A stretch of DNA of 60,198 nt from an uncultured Acetatifactor sp. GTDB taxonomy: Bacteria; Bacillota; Clostridia; Lachnospirales; Lachnospiraceae. A model generated the notes under the pieces. That model was not told the origin of the DNA, did not search any database, and saw only the letters and a list, made by a program, of their open reading frames with translations. The position numbers and the translations under genes were made by a program. Of this stretch, positions 19,108 through 27,509 are shown piece after piece; position 1 is the first letter of the stretch, and every line of letters begins with the position of its first letter. The DNA is taken from the NCBI GenBank assembly GCA_910589035.1, contig CAJUSI010000061.1:1-60198 (forward strand). The letters run 5' to 3'.

Positions 19108-21783
19108 GTGAGAAAAAAATTATGGAAAAGAGCGGCGGCTGCTGGATTGGCTCTTACAATGTCAATCGGTTTGTCTGCCTGCGGCGGTGGAGACAAGTTT
19201 GAAAATGCTGCGCTGGCGAAGGAGCATGTCTATAAGATGACGGAGTTTGAACTGCCGGAGATTGACGGGGATGAAAGCTATGTGCAGCAGTCGGTTTACA
19301 GGGACGGTATGGTTTATCTGCTCCTTCAGGTCTATCACTGGGGCGATGACGGCAAGTATGGCGGCAACAACGGTGATATGAGAGTCATTTCCATGAAGGA
19401 TGACGGAACGGATATAAAGATGGTAAATCTGGAGATTCCGGATTGGAGACAGGGAGAAAATACTCCCGGTACGGCGGAGCCGGGAGAGGACAATGCCGTT
19501 CCAGAGGATGATACGACAGAACCTGAGGACGATGCATCTGAGCCCGAGGATGACGCATCTGAGCCGGGTGAGGACAGCACTGCTCCTGGTAATCATGCCA
19601 GGATGCCGGGAGAAGACCTTGCCGCCCCCGAGGATGATACGGCAGAACCGGGAGAAGACAATGCCGTTCCAGAGGATGATACGACAGAACCTGAGGACGA
19701 TGCATCTGAGCCCGAGGATGACATGGCGGAGCCGGAAATCGATACGGAAATGCCGATTGAGGATGAGTATGTGGATCCCGGCTATTACGAGAACAGCTAT
19801 TACCAGAATTACAATTTCGGTTCCGACGGTAAAATTTATGCAATCAGGAATTATTCTTATGAGAATTATGCTTCGGAGGAAAATTCCTCTATCCGGAAAA
19901 ACTATATTTCCTGCTGGAATTCGGACGGAAGCTTTGCCTGGGAGACCGAGATAGAGAATCTTGAGACAGAGGATGAGTACCTGTATGTAAACAATATGTA
20001 TGTAACGGATGACGGCAGCCTGAATCTGCTGCTGTCAGGGGATAATTTTTACAGCATGAGCGTGGATGCCCAGGGCAATGTATCCGGGAAGAAGGCCCTG
20101 CCCGATAAGCTGGCAGAGATTTCAGAGACTATGGGCAATATTTTTGTCAAGTCGGACGGTACACTGCTTCTGACTTATTATGATGCGGAGACCTGGACAA
20201 AGCAGTTTCTTGTCACCTATAATCCGTCAACGGACACCCTGGGAGAGGCCAGTGAGCTTCCCGGCTCCCTTTCCTGGAACGGCTATAACACCATGTCGGC
20301 AGGAACATATTCCGATCTGGTGTACTGTACCAACGAAGGGGTCTATACCTTTAACAGGGGGGATGCCAACAGTACGGAGAAGATGAACTTTGTCAACTCC
20401 GATCTGTATCTCAACAATATCAGCGCCATGGTGGAGCTGGATGCAAATTCCTTCCTGGGAGTATTTTCCGAGGAGTACGGAGAAGAACTGAAGGCCGGTA
20501 TTTTCACCTATGTGGATCCCAAGGACATTCCGGATAAGGCTGTAATAGTGCTTGGCGGCAGTTATGTGAGCAATGATATCAAGAAGAGGGCCATTGAATT
20601 CAACCGCAGCAGTGAGGAATATCGTATCGTGATAAAGGATTACGATTCCTATAATTCCTATGAAGATTATAATGCGGGCGTCACGCAGCTGAATAATGAT
20701 ATTATTTCGGGCAGCATGCCTGATATCCTGATTACAAACGGACTTCCCATGCAAAATTATATTTCCAAGGGGCTGCTGGCAGATATCGGCAAGCTGATCG
20801 AGGAGGATGAGGAGCTTTCCCAGGTGGAATTCGTGCAGAACGTGTTTGACGCCTATTCTGTGAACGACAGGCTGTATTACATCATTCCCTCCTTCCAGGT
20901 GAGCACCATGGTGGGGAAGGTTTCCATGCTGGGAGACAGAACCTCCTGGACAATGGAGGATATGATGCAGCTGGAGAGTACCCTGCCGGAAGGAACCGTG
21001 ATGTTCGGCGAGATGACCCGGGATAACTTTATCCGGATGATGATGGAATACTGCGCCAGAGATTTTGTGGATGTGGAGACCGGAAAATGTGATTTTGACT
21101 CACAGAATTTCATTGCCATGATGGAGTATGCGAAAACTCTTCCGGAGGAGTTGGGAGAGGACTATTACGGGGAAGATTACTGGGAAAATTATCAGTCCCA
21201 GTACCGTGAGAACAGGACGATTGTGTGCAATGCCTATATCGGCCGTATCAGCGAGTTTAACCGCACGCTGAACGGGGTGTTTGGGGAGGATATCTCCTAT
21301 GTGGGCTTTCCCACGGAGAGCGGAATGGGGTCCTATGTACAGGCGGACAGATCCTATGCCATTTCGGCCCGTTCCGGCAATATTGAGGGTGCATGGGAAT
21401 TTATGAGATATTACCTGACGGATGAATATCAATCCTCCGACAACCTCAGGTGGACTCTGCCCATAAGGAAGGATTATTTCATGAAGAGCGCCGAGGAGGC
21501 CATGCAGAAGCCCTATTGGACGGATGAAGACGGCAACAAGCAGGAGTATGACGACACCTATTATATAAACGGGGAAGAGATTCCGCTGAGTCCCATGACC
21601 CGGGAACAGCTGGATAAACTGCTGAATTTCATCTTCTCCATTGATAAGTGCTACTATAATGACGAGGATATCATGACCATCATTAACGAAGAAATGCCTT
21701 CCTTCTTTACCGGGCAGAAGAGTGCTCAGGATGTGGCGAAGGTCATTCAGAGCAGGGCGCAGATTTATGTGAATGAGAAGTAA
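19108..21783 (+). CDS. Second large solute-binding lipoprotein with acidic repeat linker
   Basis: 891 residues. GTG start at 19108 follows GGGAGGAGAATT; the signal peptide ends in the lipobox LSAC. Residues about 125-215 are an acidic low-complexity linker (repeats of EPEDDASEPEDD type), coded by two 75-bp near-identical direct repeats (19480-19554 and 19649-19723). A propeller-like region follows, then a solute-binding domain (IEFNRSSEEYRIVIKDYDSY, VTQLNNDIISGSMPDILI) clearly related to the protein at 11372-13663. Both end in a motif like AQDVAKVIQSRAQIYV. No permease genes follow, so it may share those upstream or act as a receptor. Confidence 0.8.
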   Translation: MRKKLWKRAAAAGLALTMSIGLSACGGGDKFENAALAKEHVYKMTEFELPEIDGDESYVQQSVYRDGMVYLLLQVYHWGDDGKYGGNNGDMRVISMKDDGTDIKMVNLEIPDWRQGENTPGTAEPGEDNAVPEDDTTEPEDDASEPEDDASEPGEDSTAPGNHARMPGEDLAAPEDDTAEPGEDNAVPEDDTTEPEDDASEPEDDMAEPEIDTEMPIEDEYVDPGYYENSYYQNYNFGSDGKIYAIRNYSYENYASEENSSIRKNYISCWNSDGSFAWETEIENLETEDEYLYVNNMYVTDDGSLNLLLSGDNFYSMSVDAQGNVSGKKALPDKLAEISETMGNIFVKSDGTLLLTYYDAETWTKQFLVTYNPSTDTLGEASELPGSLSWNGYNTMSAGTYSDLVYCTNEGVYTFNRGDANSTEKMNFVNSDLYLNNISAMVELDANSFLGVFSEEYGEELKAGIFTYVDPKDIPDKAVIVLGGSYVSNDIKKRAIEFNRSSEEYRIVIKDYDSYNSYEDYNAGVTQLNNDIISGSMPDILITNGLPMQNYISKGLLADIGKLIEEDEELSQVEFVQNVFDAYSVNDRLYYIIPSFQVSTMVGKVSMLGDRTSWTMEDMMQLESTLPEGTVMFGEMTRDNFIRMMMEYCARDFVDVETGKCDFDSQNFIAMMEYAKTLPEELGEDYYGEDYWENYQSQYRENRTIVCNAYIGRISEFNRTLNGVFGEDISYVGFPTESGMGSYVQADRSYAISARSGNIEGAWEFMRYYLTDEYQSSDNLRWTLPIRKDYFMKSAEEAMQKPYWTDEDGNKQEYDDTYYINGEEIPLSPMTREQLDKLLNFIFSIDKCYYNDEDIMTIINEEMPSFFTGQKSAQDVAKVIQSRAQIYVNEK

Positions 21784-21836
21784 GAGAACAGATATAAATT
21801 TACTTGAAACAGAACAGGTGAAATAAAATATGTGAA

Positions 21837-21873
21837 AGAGGGCAGCCGCAGTAAAGCGTGGCTGCCCTTTAAA
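21837..21873 (+). terminator. Intrinsic terminator after the transport cluster
   Basis: GGCAGCC (21841-21847) pairs with GGCTGCC (21860-21866), a perfect 7-bp stem with a 12-base loop, followed by CTTTAAAT. It lies about 55 bases after the second solute-binding protein gene and ends the 11.4-21.8 kb cluster. Confidence 0.65.
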
Positions 21874-22015
21874 TCTGCCCGCGGCGGGGACTTGACTGCT
21901 GTGCTTCAGGTACAGAAAAGACCTGTCGGATTACGGTACTGAAAAGGACACCGCCAGGCGGGTCTGAAATCAGACAGGCGGTGAAAACGTTCTATGGAGG
22001 AAGAGACGCCGGGGA

Positions 22016-22447
22016 TCATCTCAGGGAGGTAGGAATTCCAAGCCGGGACATATGGGCCTCCACAGTGAGTTCGTGCCCGTGCTCCCGGAGCCATTTCCTG
22101 TATTCCCTGTATTCCGGCATCACTGAGGCCACCATGTTCCAGAAATCCGCAGAATGGTTCATATGGGTTAAATGGCAGAGTTCATGGACTACCACATAGT
22201 CCAGCACTGCAGCAGGGGCGAAAATCAGACGGTAATTAAAGGACAGGGTTCCTCTGGAAGAACAGCTTCCCCAACGGCTTCGCTGATCCCTGACGGTGAT
22301 GGAAGTATAATTGCCTCCCGTAATGCTGTGATAGTAGGCTACCCGGCTCTCGAAGCGCTCCCGGGCAGCCTCCCGGTATCTTTTTTCCATTGCCGCCAGC
22401 CGCCTGCTTTCGGCGTCTGTCAGCCGGCTGTTTTCTTCGAATGTCAT
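22016..22447 (-). CDS. YgjP-type zinc metallopeptidase (M48/SprT-like, DUF45)
   Basis: 143 residues. The zinc site is VVHELCHLTHMNHSADFW (about residues 99-116), the HExxH-type motif with the downstream N-H-S-x-x-F-W signature of YgjP/DUF45 proteins. An upstream RDQRSRWGSCS motif is also diagnostic. The substrate of this family is unknown. The start at 22447 has AGAAAGGA upstream; a start nine codons further up is also open but has no such site. Confidence 0.85.
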   Translation of the reverse strand: MTFEENSRLTDAESRRLAAMEKRYREAARERFESRVAYYHSITGGNYTSITVRDQRSRWGSCSSRGTLSFNYRLIFAPAAVLDYVVVHELCHLTHMNHSADFWNMVASVMPEYREYRKWLREHGHELTVEAHMSRLGIPTSLR

Positions 22448-22659
22448 ATAAAGTCCTTTCTGCCTCCGGGCCATTTTCGTTTTATCCCAATTCGGTTCCG
22501 AATTGTCTCCACTTCGGCTTCACCCCTGATTCAGCGGCAAGCCAATCCGAAACAGGCATCAATCCGGCTCCGCCCATGATCCGGCACCAATCCCGAACCG
22601 TCTTCAATCCAGGGTCCAATTTTGTACAATCCAATTCAGTATTAATCTTGGTCCCCATT

Positions 22660-23826
22660 CTATACCATTTGTTTGTCCACATCGATGACGGTATAATAAG
22701 CGGAACTGTATTCCTGCATTTTTGTCTGAATCAAAGCCTTCAGGTCGGCGTCGGACAGAGGAAAGTCATAGGGCGTCACCACGTCGAAGATCAGATTGGT
22801 GTGGGTAGGCCCGGCGACCACGCGGAAATCATGCATGCTCAGGGAAGGGTTGATCTGTGCCAGGCAGGATTTTACCACCCCGTTGAGCCGGGTGGTTTCC
22901 TCATCCCCGGTGCAGATGGGATCCATATGAATCACCGCGTGACAATTCAGGATGTCCCGCAGCTCATGCTCAATGGTGTCGATCAGATCATGGAGCGCCA
23001 CGAAATCTCCGTCTGCGGGGACTTCCACATGCAGGGAGATCAGCACCCGCCCGGGGCCGTAATTATGTACGATCAGATCGTGAATTCCCAGGATTTCGCT
23101 GTGGGCCATGACGATATCGTTGATCTGCATGACGAATTCCTTATCGGGAGCCTGCCCCAGCAGGGGGCTGATGGTGTCCCTTGCGGCGCTGCAGCCCGCA
23201 TAACAGATAAACAGCCCCACCAGCAGACCGCACCAGCCGTCCACGGCCAGGCTGGTATAATGTCCGATCAGTGTTGCCGCCAGCACGGCGGAGGTAGCGA
23301 TGGTATCGCTCAGGGAATCTGCGGCGGTGGCAGCCATGGCGGCGGAGTCCAGCTTCCTGCCAAGCCTCCTGTTATACAGGAACATGTAGCACTTTACCAG
23401 AATGGATGCCAGCAATATGACAAGTATGACGGGTGAGAAAACCGGCATCTCGGGGTGAAAGATTTTGGAGACCGAGCTTTTCAGGAGCTCCACGCCCATC
23501 AAAAGGATGACCACGGATACCAGAAGTCCCGATATGTATTCGATGCGGCCATGGCCGAAGGGATGATGGGGATCCGGTTTCTGCCCCGCCATCTTAAAAC
23601 CGATCAGGGTGATGATGGAGGAACCGGCGTCGGAGAGATTGTTAAAGGCGTCTGCCGTAATCGCGATGGAATGACTGATGGTTCCCGCGATGACTTTCCC
23701 GGCAAAGAGACAGAGATTCAGAAAGATTCCCATTGCACCGCAGAGGATTCCGTAGGCCTGACGCACCGAGGGATTTTTGGTATCCTCCCTGTTTTTGATG
23801 AAAATTTTTGCAAATAATGTAACCAT
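22660..23826 (-). CDS. Cation diffusion facilitator (CDF) family transporter
   Basis: 388 residues. Six predicted helices; metal-site residues are visible in AITADAFNNLSDAGSS (helix 2, DxxxD type) and in AATAADSLSDTIATS (helix 5), with the loop HHPFGHGRIEY. The cytoplasmic C-terminal domain (about 275-388) has the fold used for dimerisation and metal sensing. CDF proteins export Zn, Mn, Fe or Co by proton exchange; the metal is not certain. The start at 23826 has AAAAGGGA upstream; six further in-frame codons are open. Confidence 0.9.
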   Translation of the reverse strand: MVTLFAKIFIKNREDTKNPSVRQAYGILCGAMGIFLNLCLFAGKVIAGTISHSIAITADAFNNLSDAGSSIITLIGFKMAGQKPDPHHPFGHGRIEYISGLLVSVVILLMGVELLKSSVSKIFHPEMPVFSPVILVILLASILVKCYMFLYNRRLGRKLDSAAMAATAADSLSDTIATSAVLAATLIGHYTSLAVDGWCGLLVGLFICYAGCSAARDTISPLLGQAPDKEFVMQINDIVMAHSEILGIHDLIVHNYGPGRVLISLHVEVPADGDFVALHDLIDTIEHELRDILNCHAVIHMDPICTGDEETTRLNGVVKSCLAQINPSLSMHDFRVVAGPTHTNLIFDVVTPYDFPLSDADLKALIQTKMQEYSSAYYTVIDVDKQMV

Positions 23827-23959
23827 ACTGTATTCCCTTTTCAAATATTTTGATAATTCCTATAAGTATAACAATGGCAGGGAAGAAATGCAAGTTTGAC
23901 TTTCCGGGAGTGCAGGGATTTTTGGAGCAGATTTTTTGCATTCTTCTGGAACAGGGGTA

Positions 23960-23988
23960 TTGCAAGTAAGTTTTATTCAGTGTATAAT
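23960..23988 (+). promoter_or_regulatory. Promoter for gpmI
   Basis: TTGCAA and TATAAT with a 17-base spacer. The gap 23827-24160 holds this promoter and a leader of about 165 bases with two imperfect 30-bp repeats (near 24,000 and 24,035), each able to form a GGAAA/TTTCC hairpin, and no gene. Confidence 0.7.
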
Positions 23989-24160
23989 TCTGAAAGAAAG
24001 CAGGAAAGCTCTGTTTTCCGCAGACGATATAGAGGAAAGCGTTGTTTTCCGAAGATTATAAATATATAATAGAAGAAAGCATGCTTTGCCCGGACGTGAG
24101 GGATGGCAGTTTAGCATGGTTCCTGAAGGAACGGGCATGAGATGCGCAGGGAGAGCAGTT

Positions 24161-25705
24161 ATGAGCAAAAAACCGGTAGTTTTAATGATTTTGGACGGGT
24201 ACGGACTGAACGAGAAAAAAGAGGGCAATGCGGTGGCATTGGCCGGGACGCCCGTCATGGACAGGCTGATGGCAGAATACCCCTTTGTGAGAGGCAATGC
24301 CAGCGGTATGTCAGTGGGACTTCCCGAAGGACAGATGGGCAATTCCGAGGTGGGCCACCTGAATATGGGCGCGGGCCGTATTGTTTATCAGGAGCTGACC
24401 AGGATCACCAAGGAGATTCAGGACGGAACCTTCTTCGAGAATCCGGCCCTGCTGAAGGCGGTGGAGAACTGTAAGAAGAATGGAAGCGCGCTTCATCTGA
24501 TGGGGCTGCTGTCCGACGGCGGCGTACACAGCCATAATACCCATCTCTACGGGCTGCTGGAGCTGGCGAAGAGAAACGGCCTGGAGAAGGTGTATGTGCA
24601 CTGCTTCCTGGACGGGCGCGACACGCCTCCCGCCAGCGGCAAAGAATATGCGGTGGAGCTGGCGAAGGAGATGGAGAAGATCGGCGTGGGCAGAATTGCT
24701 TCCGTCATGGGACGCTATTATGTCATGGACAGGGACAATAATTATGACCGTGTGAAGCTGGCATACGACGCTATGACTAAGGGAGAGGGACTGACGGCGG
24801 AATGCGGCATCTGCGGCATCCAGGAATCCTACGACCGGGGAGAGACGGACGAGTTCGTTAAGCCTACCCTGGCCCTGGAAGACGGAAAGCCGGTGGCAAC
24901 CGTAAAGGACGGGGATTCCATTATCTTCTTCAACTTCCGTCCCGACAGGGCCAGAGAGATTACCAGAGCTTTCTGCGATGACGATTTCAAGGGCTTTGAC
25001 AGGGGAAGGAGACTGAATATCACCTATGTATGCTTTTCCGATTATGATCCCACCATACCCAACAAGGACGTGGCCTTCCACAAGATCTCCGTCAACAATA
25101 CCTTTGGAGAATGGCTGGCGGCAAACGGTATGAAGCAGGCCCGCATTGCGGAGACGGAGAAATACGCTCATGTGACATTCTTCTTCAACGGCGGTGTGGA
25201 GACGCCCAACGAGGGAGAGGACAGGGTGCTGGTGAATTCGCCCAAGGATGTGGCCACCTATGATTTAAAGCCCCAGATGAGCGCTTACGAGGTGTGCGAC
25301 AAGCTCTGCGAGGCAATCCGCTCCGGTAAATATGATGTGATTATCATCAATTTCGCCAATCCCGACATGGTGGGGCACACCGGCGTGCTGGAGGCGGCTG
25401 TGAAGGCTGTGGAGGCTGTGGATGAGTGCGTCGGAAAGGCCGTGGAGGCCATAAAAGAGGTGGACGGCGCCATGTTTATCTGCGCTGATCACGGCAACGC
25501 GGAGCAGCTGGTGGACTATGGGACGGGAGAGCCCTTCACGGCCCATACCACCAATCAGGTGCCCTTCATCCTGGTAAATTATGACGAAAACTACACCCTG
25601 AGAGAGGGCGGATGCCTGGCCGACATTATTCCTACGCTGATTCAGATCATGGGGAAGGAGCAGCCTGCGGAAATGACGGGTAAGTCCCTGCTGATCAGGA
25701 AATAA
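24161..25705 (+). CDS. gpmI: 2,3-bisphosphoglycerate-independent phosphoglycerate mutase
   Basis: 514 residues, the normal length. It interconverts 3- and 2-phosphoglycerate in glycolysis using two Mn ions. The alkaline-phosphatase-fold signature LMILDGYGLNEKKEGNAV begins the protein; the phosphoserine region is MPVGLPEGQMGNSEVGH-like (here SVGLPEGQMGNSEVGHLNMG). Further metal-binding motifs are DGRDTPP, NFRPDRARE, FANPDMVGHTG and CADHGNAEQ. The start at 24161 has AGGGAGAGCAG upstream. The enolase gene for the next glycolytic step lies 1.8 kb downstream on the same strand. Confidence 0.97.
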   Translation: MSKKPVVLMILDGYGLNEKKEGNAVALAGTPVMDRLMAEYPFVRGNASGMSVGLPEGQMGNSEVGHLNMGAGRIVYQELTRITKEIQDGTFFENPALLKAVENCKKNGSALHLMGLLSDGGVHSHNTHLYGLLELAKRNGLEKVYVHCFLDGRDTPPASGKEYAVELAKEMEKIGVGRIASVMGRYYVMDRDNNYDRVKLAYDAMTKGEGLTAECGICGIQESYDRGETDEFVKPTLALEDGKPVATVKDGDSIIFFNFRPDRAREITRAFCDDDFKGFDRGRRLNITYVCFSDYDPTIPNKDVAFHKISVNNTFGEWLAANGMKQARIAETEKYAHVTFFFNGGVETPNEGEDRVLVNSPKDVATYDLKPQMSAYEVCDKLCEAIRSGKYDVIIINFANPDMVGHTGVLEAAVKAVEAVDECVGKAVEAIKEVDGAMFICADHGNAEQLVDYGTGEPFTAHTTNQVPFILVNYDENYTLREGGCLADIIPTLIQIMGKEQPAEMTGKSLLIRK

Positions 25706-25720
25706 GAGCGGAGGGGTGGT

Positions 25721-26743
25721 ATGGCAAAGGTAACATTGGGAAATACGGGAATTACGGTAGAAAAGAATTCCTTCGGGGCGCTGCCCATTCAGCGGATTTC
25801 AAAGGAGGAGGCGGTAAAGCTGCTCCGCAGGGCGTATGAGCATGGGATTTCCTTTTTTGACACGGCCAGGTGGTATACGGACAGCGAGGAGAAGCTGGGA
25901 GAGGCCTTTGACGGCATCCGGGAGAAGATTTTCATAGCCACCAAGACCGGGGCCTCCAACGCGGAAGAATTCTGGAAGGATATAAATATCTCTCTTGGCA
26001 AGCTCCGCACGGATTATGTGGATATCTATCAGTTCCACAATCCGGCGTTCTGCCCGAAGCCGGGAGACGGAAGCGGTCTTTATGAGGCCATGCTGGAGGC
26101 GAAGGAGAAAGGCATGGTGCGGCACATCGGCATCACGAATCACCGGCTGAATGTGGCCAGTGAGGCGATAGAGAGCGGATTGTACGAGACGCTGCAGTTT
26201 CCCTTCTGCTATCTGGCGACAGAGAAGGATATCGAGCTGGTAGAGAGATGCAGGGCTGCGGGGATGGGCTTTATTGCCATGAAAGCGCTGTCGGGGGGCC
26301 TGATCACCAATTCGGCCGCTGCCTACGCCTTCCTGGCGCAGTACGACAATGTGCTCCCTATCTGGGGCGTGCAGAGAGAAAAGGAGCTGGACGAGTTCCT
26401 CTCCTATATCGACAATCCGCCTGAAATGACGAAGGAGCTTTCCGCGGTAATCGCAAAGGACAGGGAGGAGCTGCTGGGCGACTTCTGCCGCGGCTGCGGT
26501 TACTGCATGCCCTGCCCTGCGGGGATTGAGATCAATAACTGCGCCCGCATGAGCCTGATGATCCGCCGTTCTCCCTCCGCCGCCCAGCTGACGAGGGAGA
26601 CCCAGGAGAAGATGAGAAAGATAGAGGACTGTCTTCACTGCGGAAAATGCAGGTCCAAATGTCCCTACGGCCTGGACACGCCGGCACTTCTGGAGAAAAA
26701 TTATAAGGATTACCGCGAGATCCTGGCGGGGAAGCCCTATTGA
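25721..26743 (+). CDS. Aldo/keto reductase with C-terminal 4Fe-4S cluster domain
   Basis: 340 residues. Residues 1-250 form the aldo/keto reductase barrel (active-site-type residues in FFDTARWYTDSEEKLGEAF, and TDYVDIYQFHN, HIGITNH). The C-terminus carries cysteine clusters CRGCGYCMPCPAGIEINNC and CLHCGKCRSKCPYG, as in ferredoxin-like fusions common in anaerobes. It would transfer electrons to or from a carbonyl substrate; the substrate is not known. GGAGGGG lies upstream of the ATG, 15 bases after gpmI, so the two may be co-transcribed. Confidence 0.9.
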   Translation: MAKVTLGNTGITVEKNSFGALPIQRISKEEAVKLLRRAYEHGISFFDTARWYTDSEEKLGEAFDGIREKIFIATKTGASNAEEFWKDINISLGKLRTDYVDIYQFHNPAFCPKPGDGSGLYEAMLEAKEKGMVRHIGITNHRLNVASEAIESGLYETLQFPFCYLATEKDIELVERCRAAGMGFIAMKALSGGLITNSAAAYAFLAQYDNVLPIWGVQREKELDEFLSYIDNPPEMTKELSAVIAKDREELLGDFCRGCGYCMPCPAGIEINNCARMSLMIRRSPSAAQLTRETQEKMRKIEDCLHCGKCRSKCPYGLDTPALLEKNYKDYREILAGKPY

Positions 26744-26793
26744 ACTCTGGACTGTGAGCTGCCTGGTAATGGTTGACAGCATTCTTTTTTCAT

Positions 26794-27204
26794 TCACAGC
26801 TGATGCTCTGCTGCAATAAGATATCGTGAAAGTATGGCAGGGTGGAATATTGATATTTTCTGGCATATACTTTCGGTATTTTTCATCATCTCGCTGTATT
26901 CGTCCCGGTCTACAATGGCTTTTGCGGATGAATCAAGATAAGCAGTGTCTTTTATGATTACGGTTTTAGAATAATCAAGACCGGATTTAGCTTTCCTGGA
27001 ACGCAGGGTGCCTGTAAACAGGAAAGCGTTTTTATGATTTATGGAAGTGCGGAACGGTATGCAGATAAAGTAATCATCATGGGAAGCAAGCAGCAGGCAG
27101 GTATAGGGGCGTCCTGTTTTATGCAATAACTCAGGATATCTGATAAGAGGATAATCCAGCGCAAATCTGGATGAGAGAAGTGAAAGCTCAGCGGCAAAAT
27201 CCAT
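26794..27204 (-). CDS. Type III toxin-antitoxin toxin, TenpN/ToxN-like endoribonuclease
   Basis: 136 residues, in the short size range of ToxN/TenpN toxins. Recognisable stretches are GRPYTCLLLASHDDYFICIP, FRTSINHKNAF and SGLDYSKTVIIKD, then AIVDRDEYSEMMKN, matching my memory of TenpIN-family toxins; no search was possible. These toxins are RNases held inactive by a small RNA coded just upstream and separated from the toxin by a terminator. That layout is present here (promoter, structured RNA, terminator, then this gene). GAGG lies 8 bases before the ATG. It runs opposite to gpmI and eno. Confidence 0.65.
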   Translation of the reverse strand: MDFAAELSLLSSRFALDYPLIRYPELLHKTGRPYTCLLLASHDDYFICIPFRTSINHKNAFLFTGTLRSRKAKSGLDYSKTVIIKDTAYLDSSAKAIVDRDEYSEMMKNTESICQKISIFHPAILSRYLIAAEHQL

Positions 27205-27264
27205 TTTGATACCTCGTATTATAGGGAGAAATAAGAAGACATTGCAGAAGCATACATTGAATTA

Positions 27265-27305
27265 TGAAAATAGAAAAGGGGTTGACTTGCTGAAGCCAAC
27301 CCCTT
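27265..27305 (-). terminator. Intrinsic terminator between antitoxin RNA and toxin gene
   Basis: On the minus strand AAGGGGTTG pairs with CAACCCCTT (9 bp, 12-base loop) followed by TTCTATTTTC. In type III systems such a terminator sets the ratio of antitoxin RNA to toxin mRNA. Confidence 0.75.
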
Positions 27306-27398
27306 CGGATTGAACATCGCCCGGTCAATTTTTATTTTACCGACGAGTCGGAACCGTCACTCGTCATCCTTTAGCGAAGGAAAGAATCAGGTTCTTTC
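27270..27398 (-). ncRNA. Candidate structured antitoxin RNA upstream of the TenpN-like toxin
   Basis: Reading the minus strand after the promoter there are three hairpins: GAAAGAA/TTCTTTC, CCTT/AAGG and GACGAGT/ACTCGTC, then a strong terminator. Known type III antitoxins are usually tandem repeats forming pseudoknots; I see no clear tandem repeat here, so the RNA would be a single-unit or divergent form. No protein of note is encoded in this interval. Confidence 0.45.
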
Positions 27399-27404
27399 GT
27401 CTTT

Positions 27405-27433
27405 ATTATAAGCGAAAATCGACATTTTAGCAA
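27405..27433 (-). promoter_or_regulatory. Promoter of the antitoxin RNA / toxin unit
   Basis: TTGCTA and TATAAT on the minus strand with a 17-base spacer; transcription would begin near 27398 and run toward the toxin gene. Confidence 0.75.
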
Positions 27434-27509
27434 GAAGTATTTTGAATAGCAGGCCTTCTTTTCGGGTATCTTAAGAGAAAAATAATTATCCTAAAAGGAG
27501 GCTTTTGCT

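Noticed and set aside
22390..23436. Plus-strand reading frame of 348 codons
   Set aside because: It lies antisense to the CDF transporter gene, whose motifs, start site and codon use are convincing; the plus-strand product looks like no protein family.
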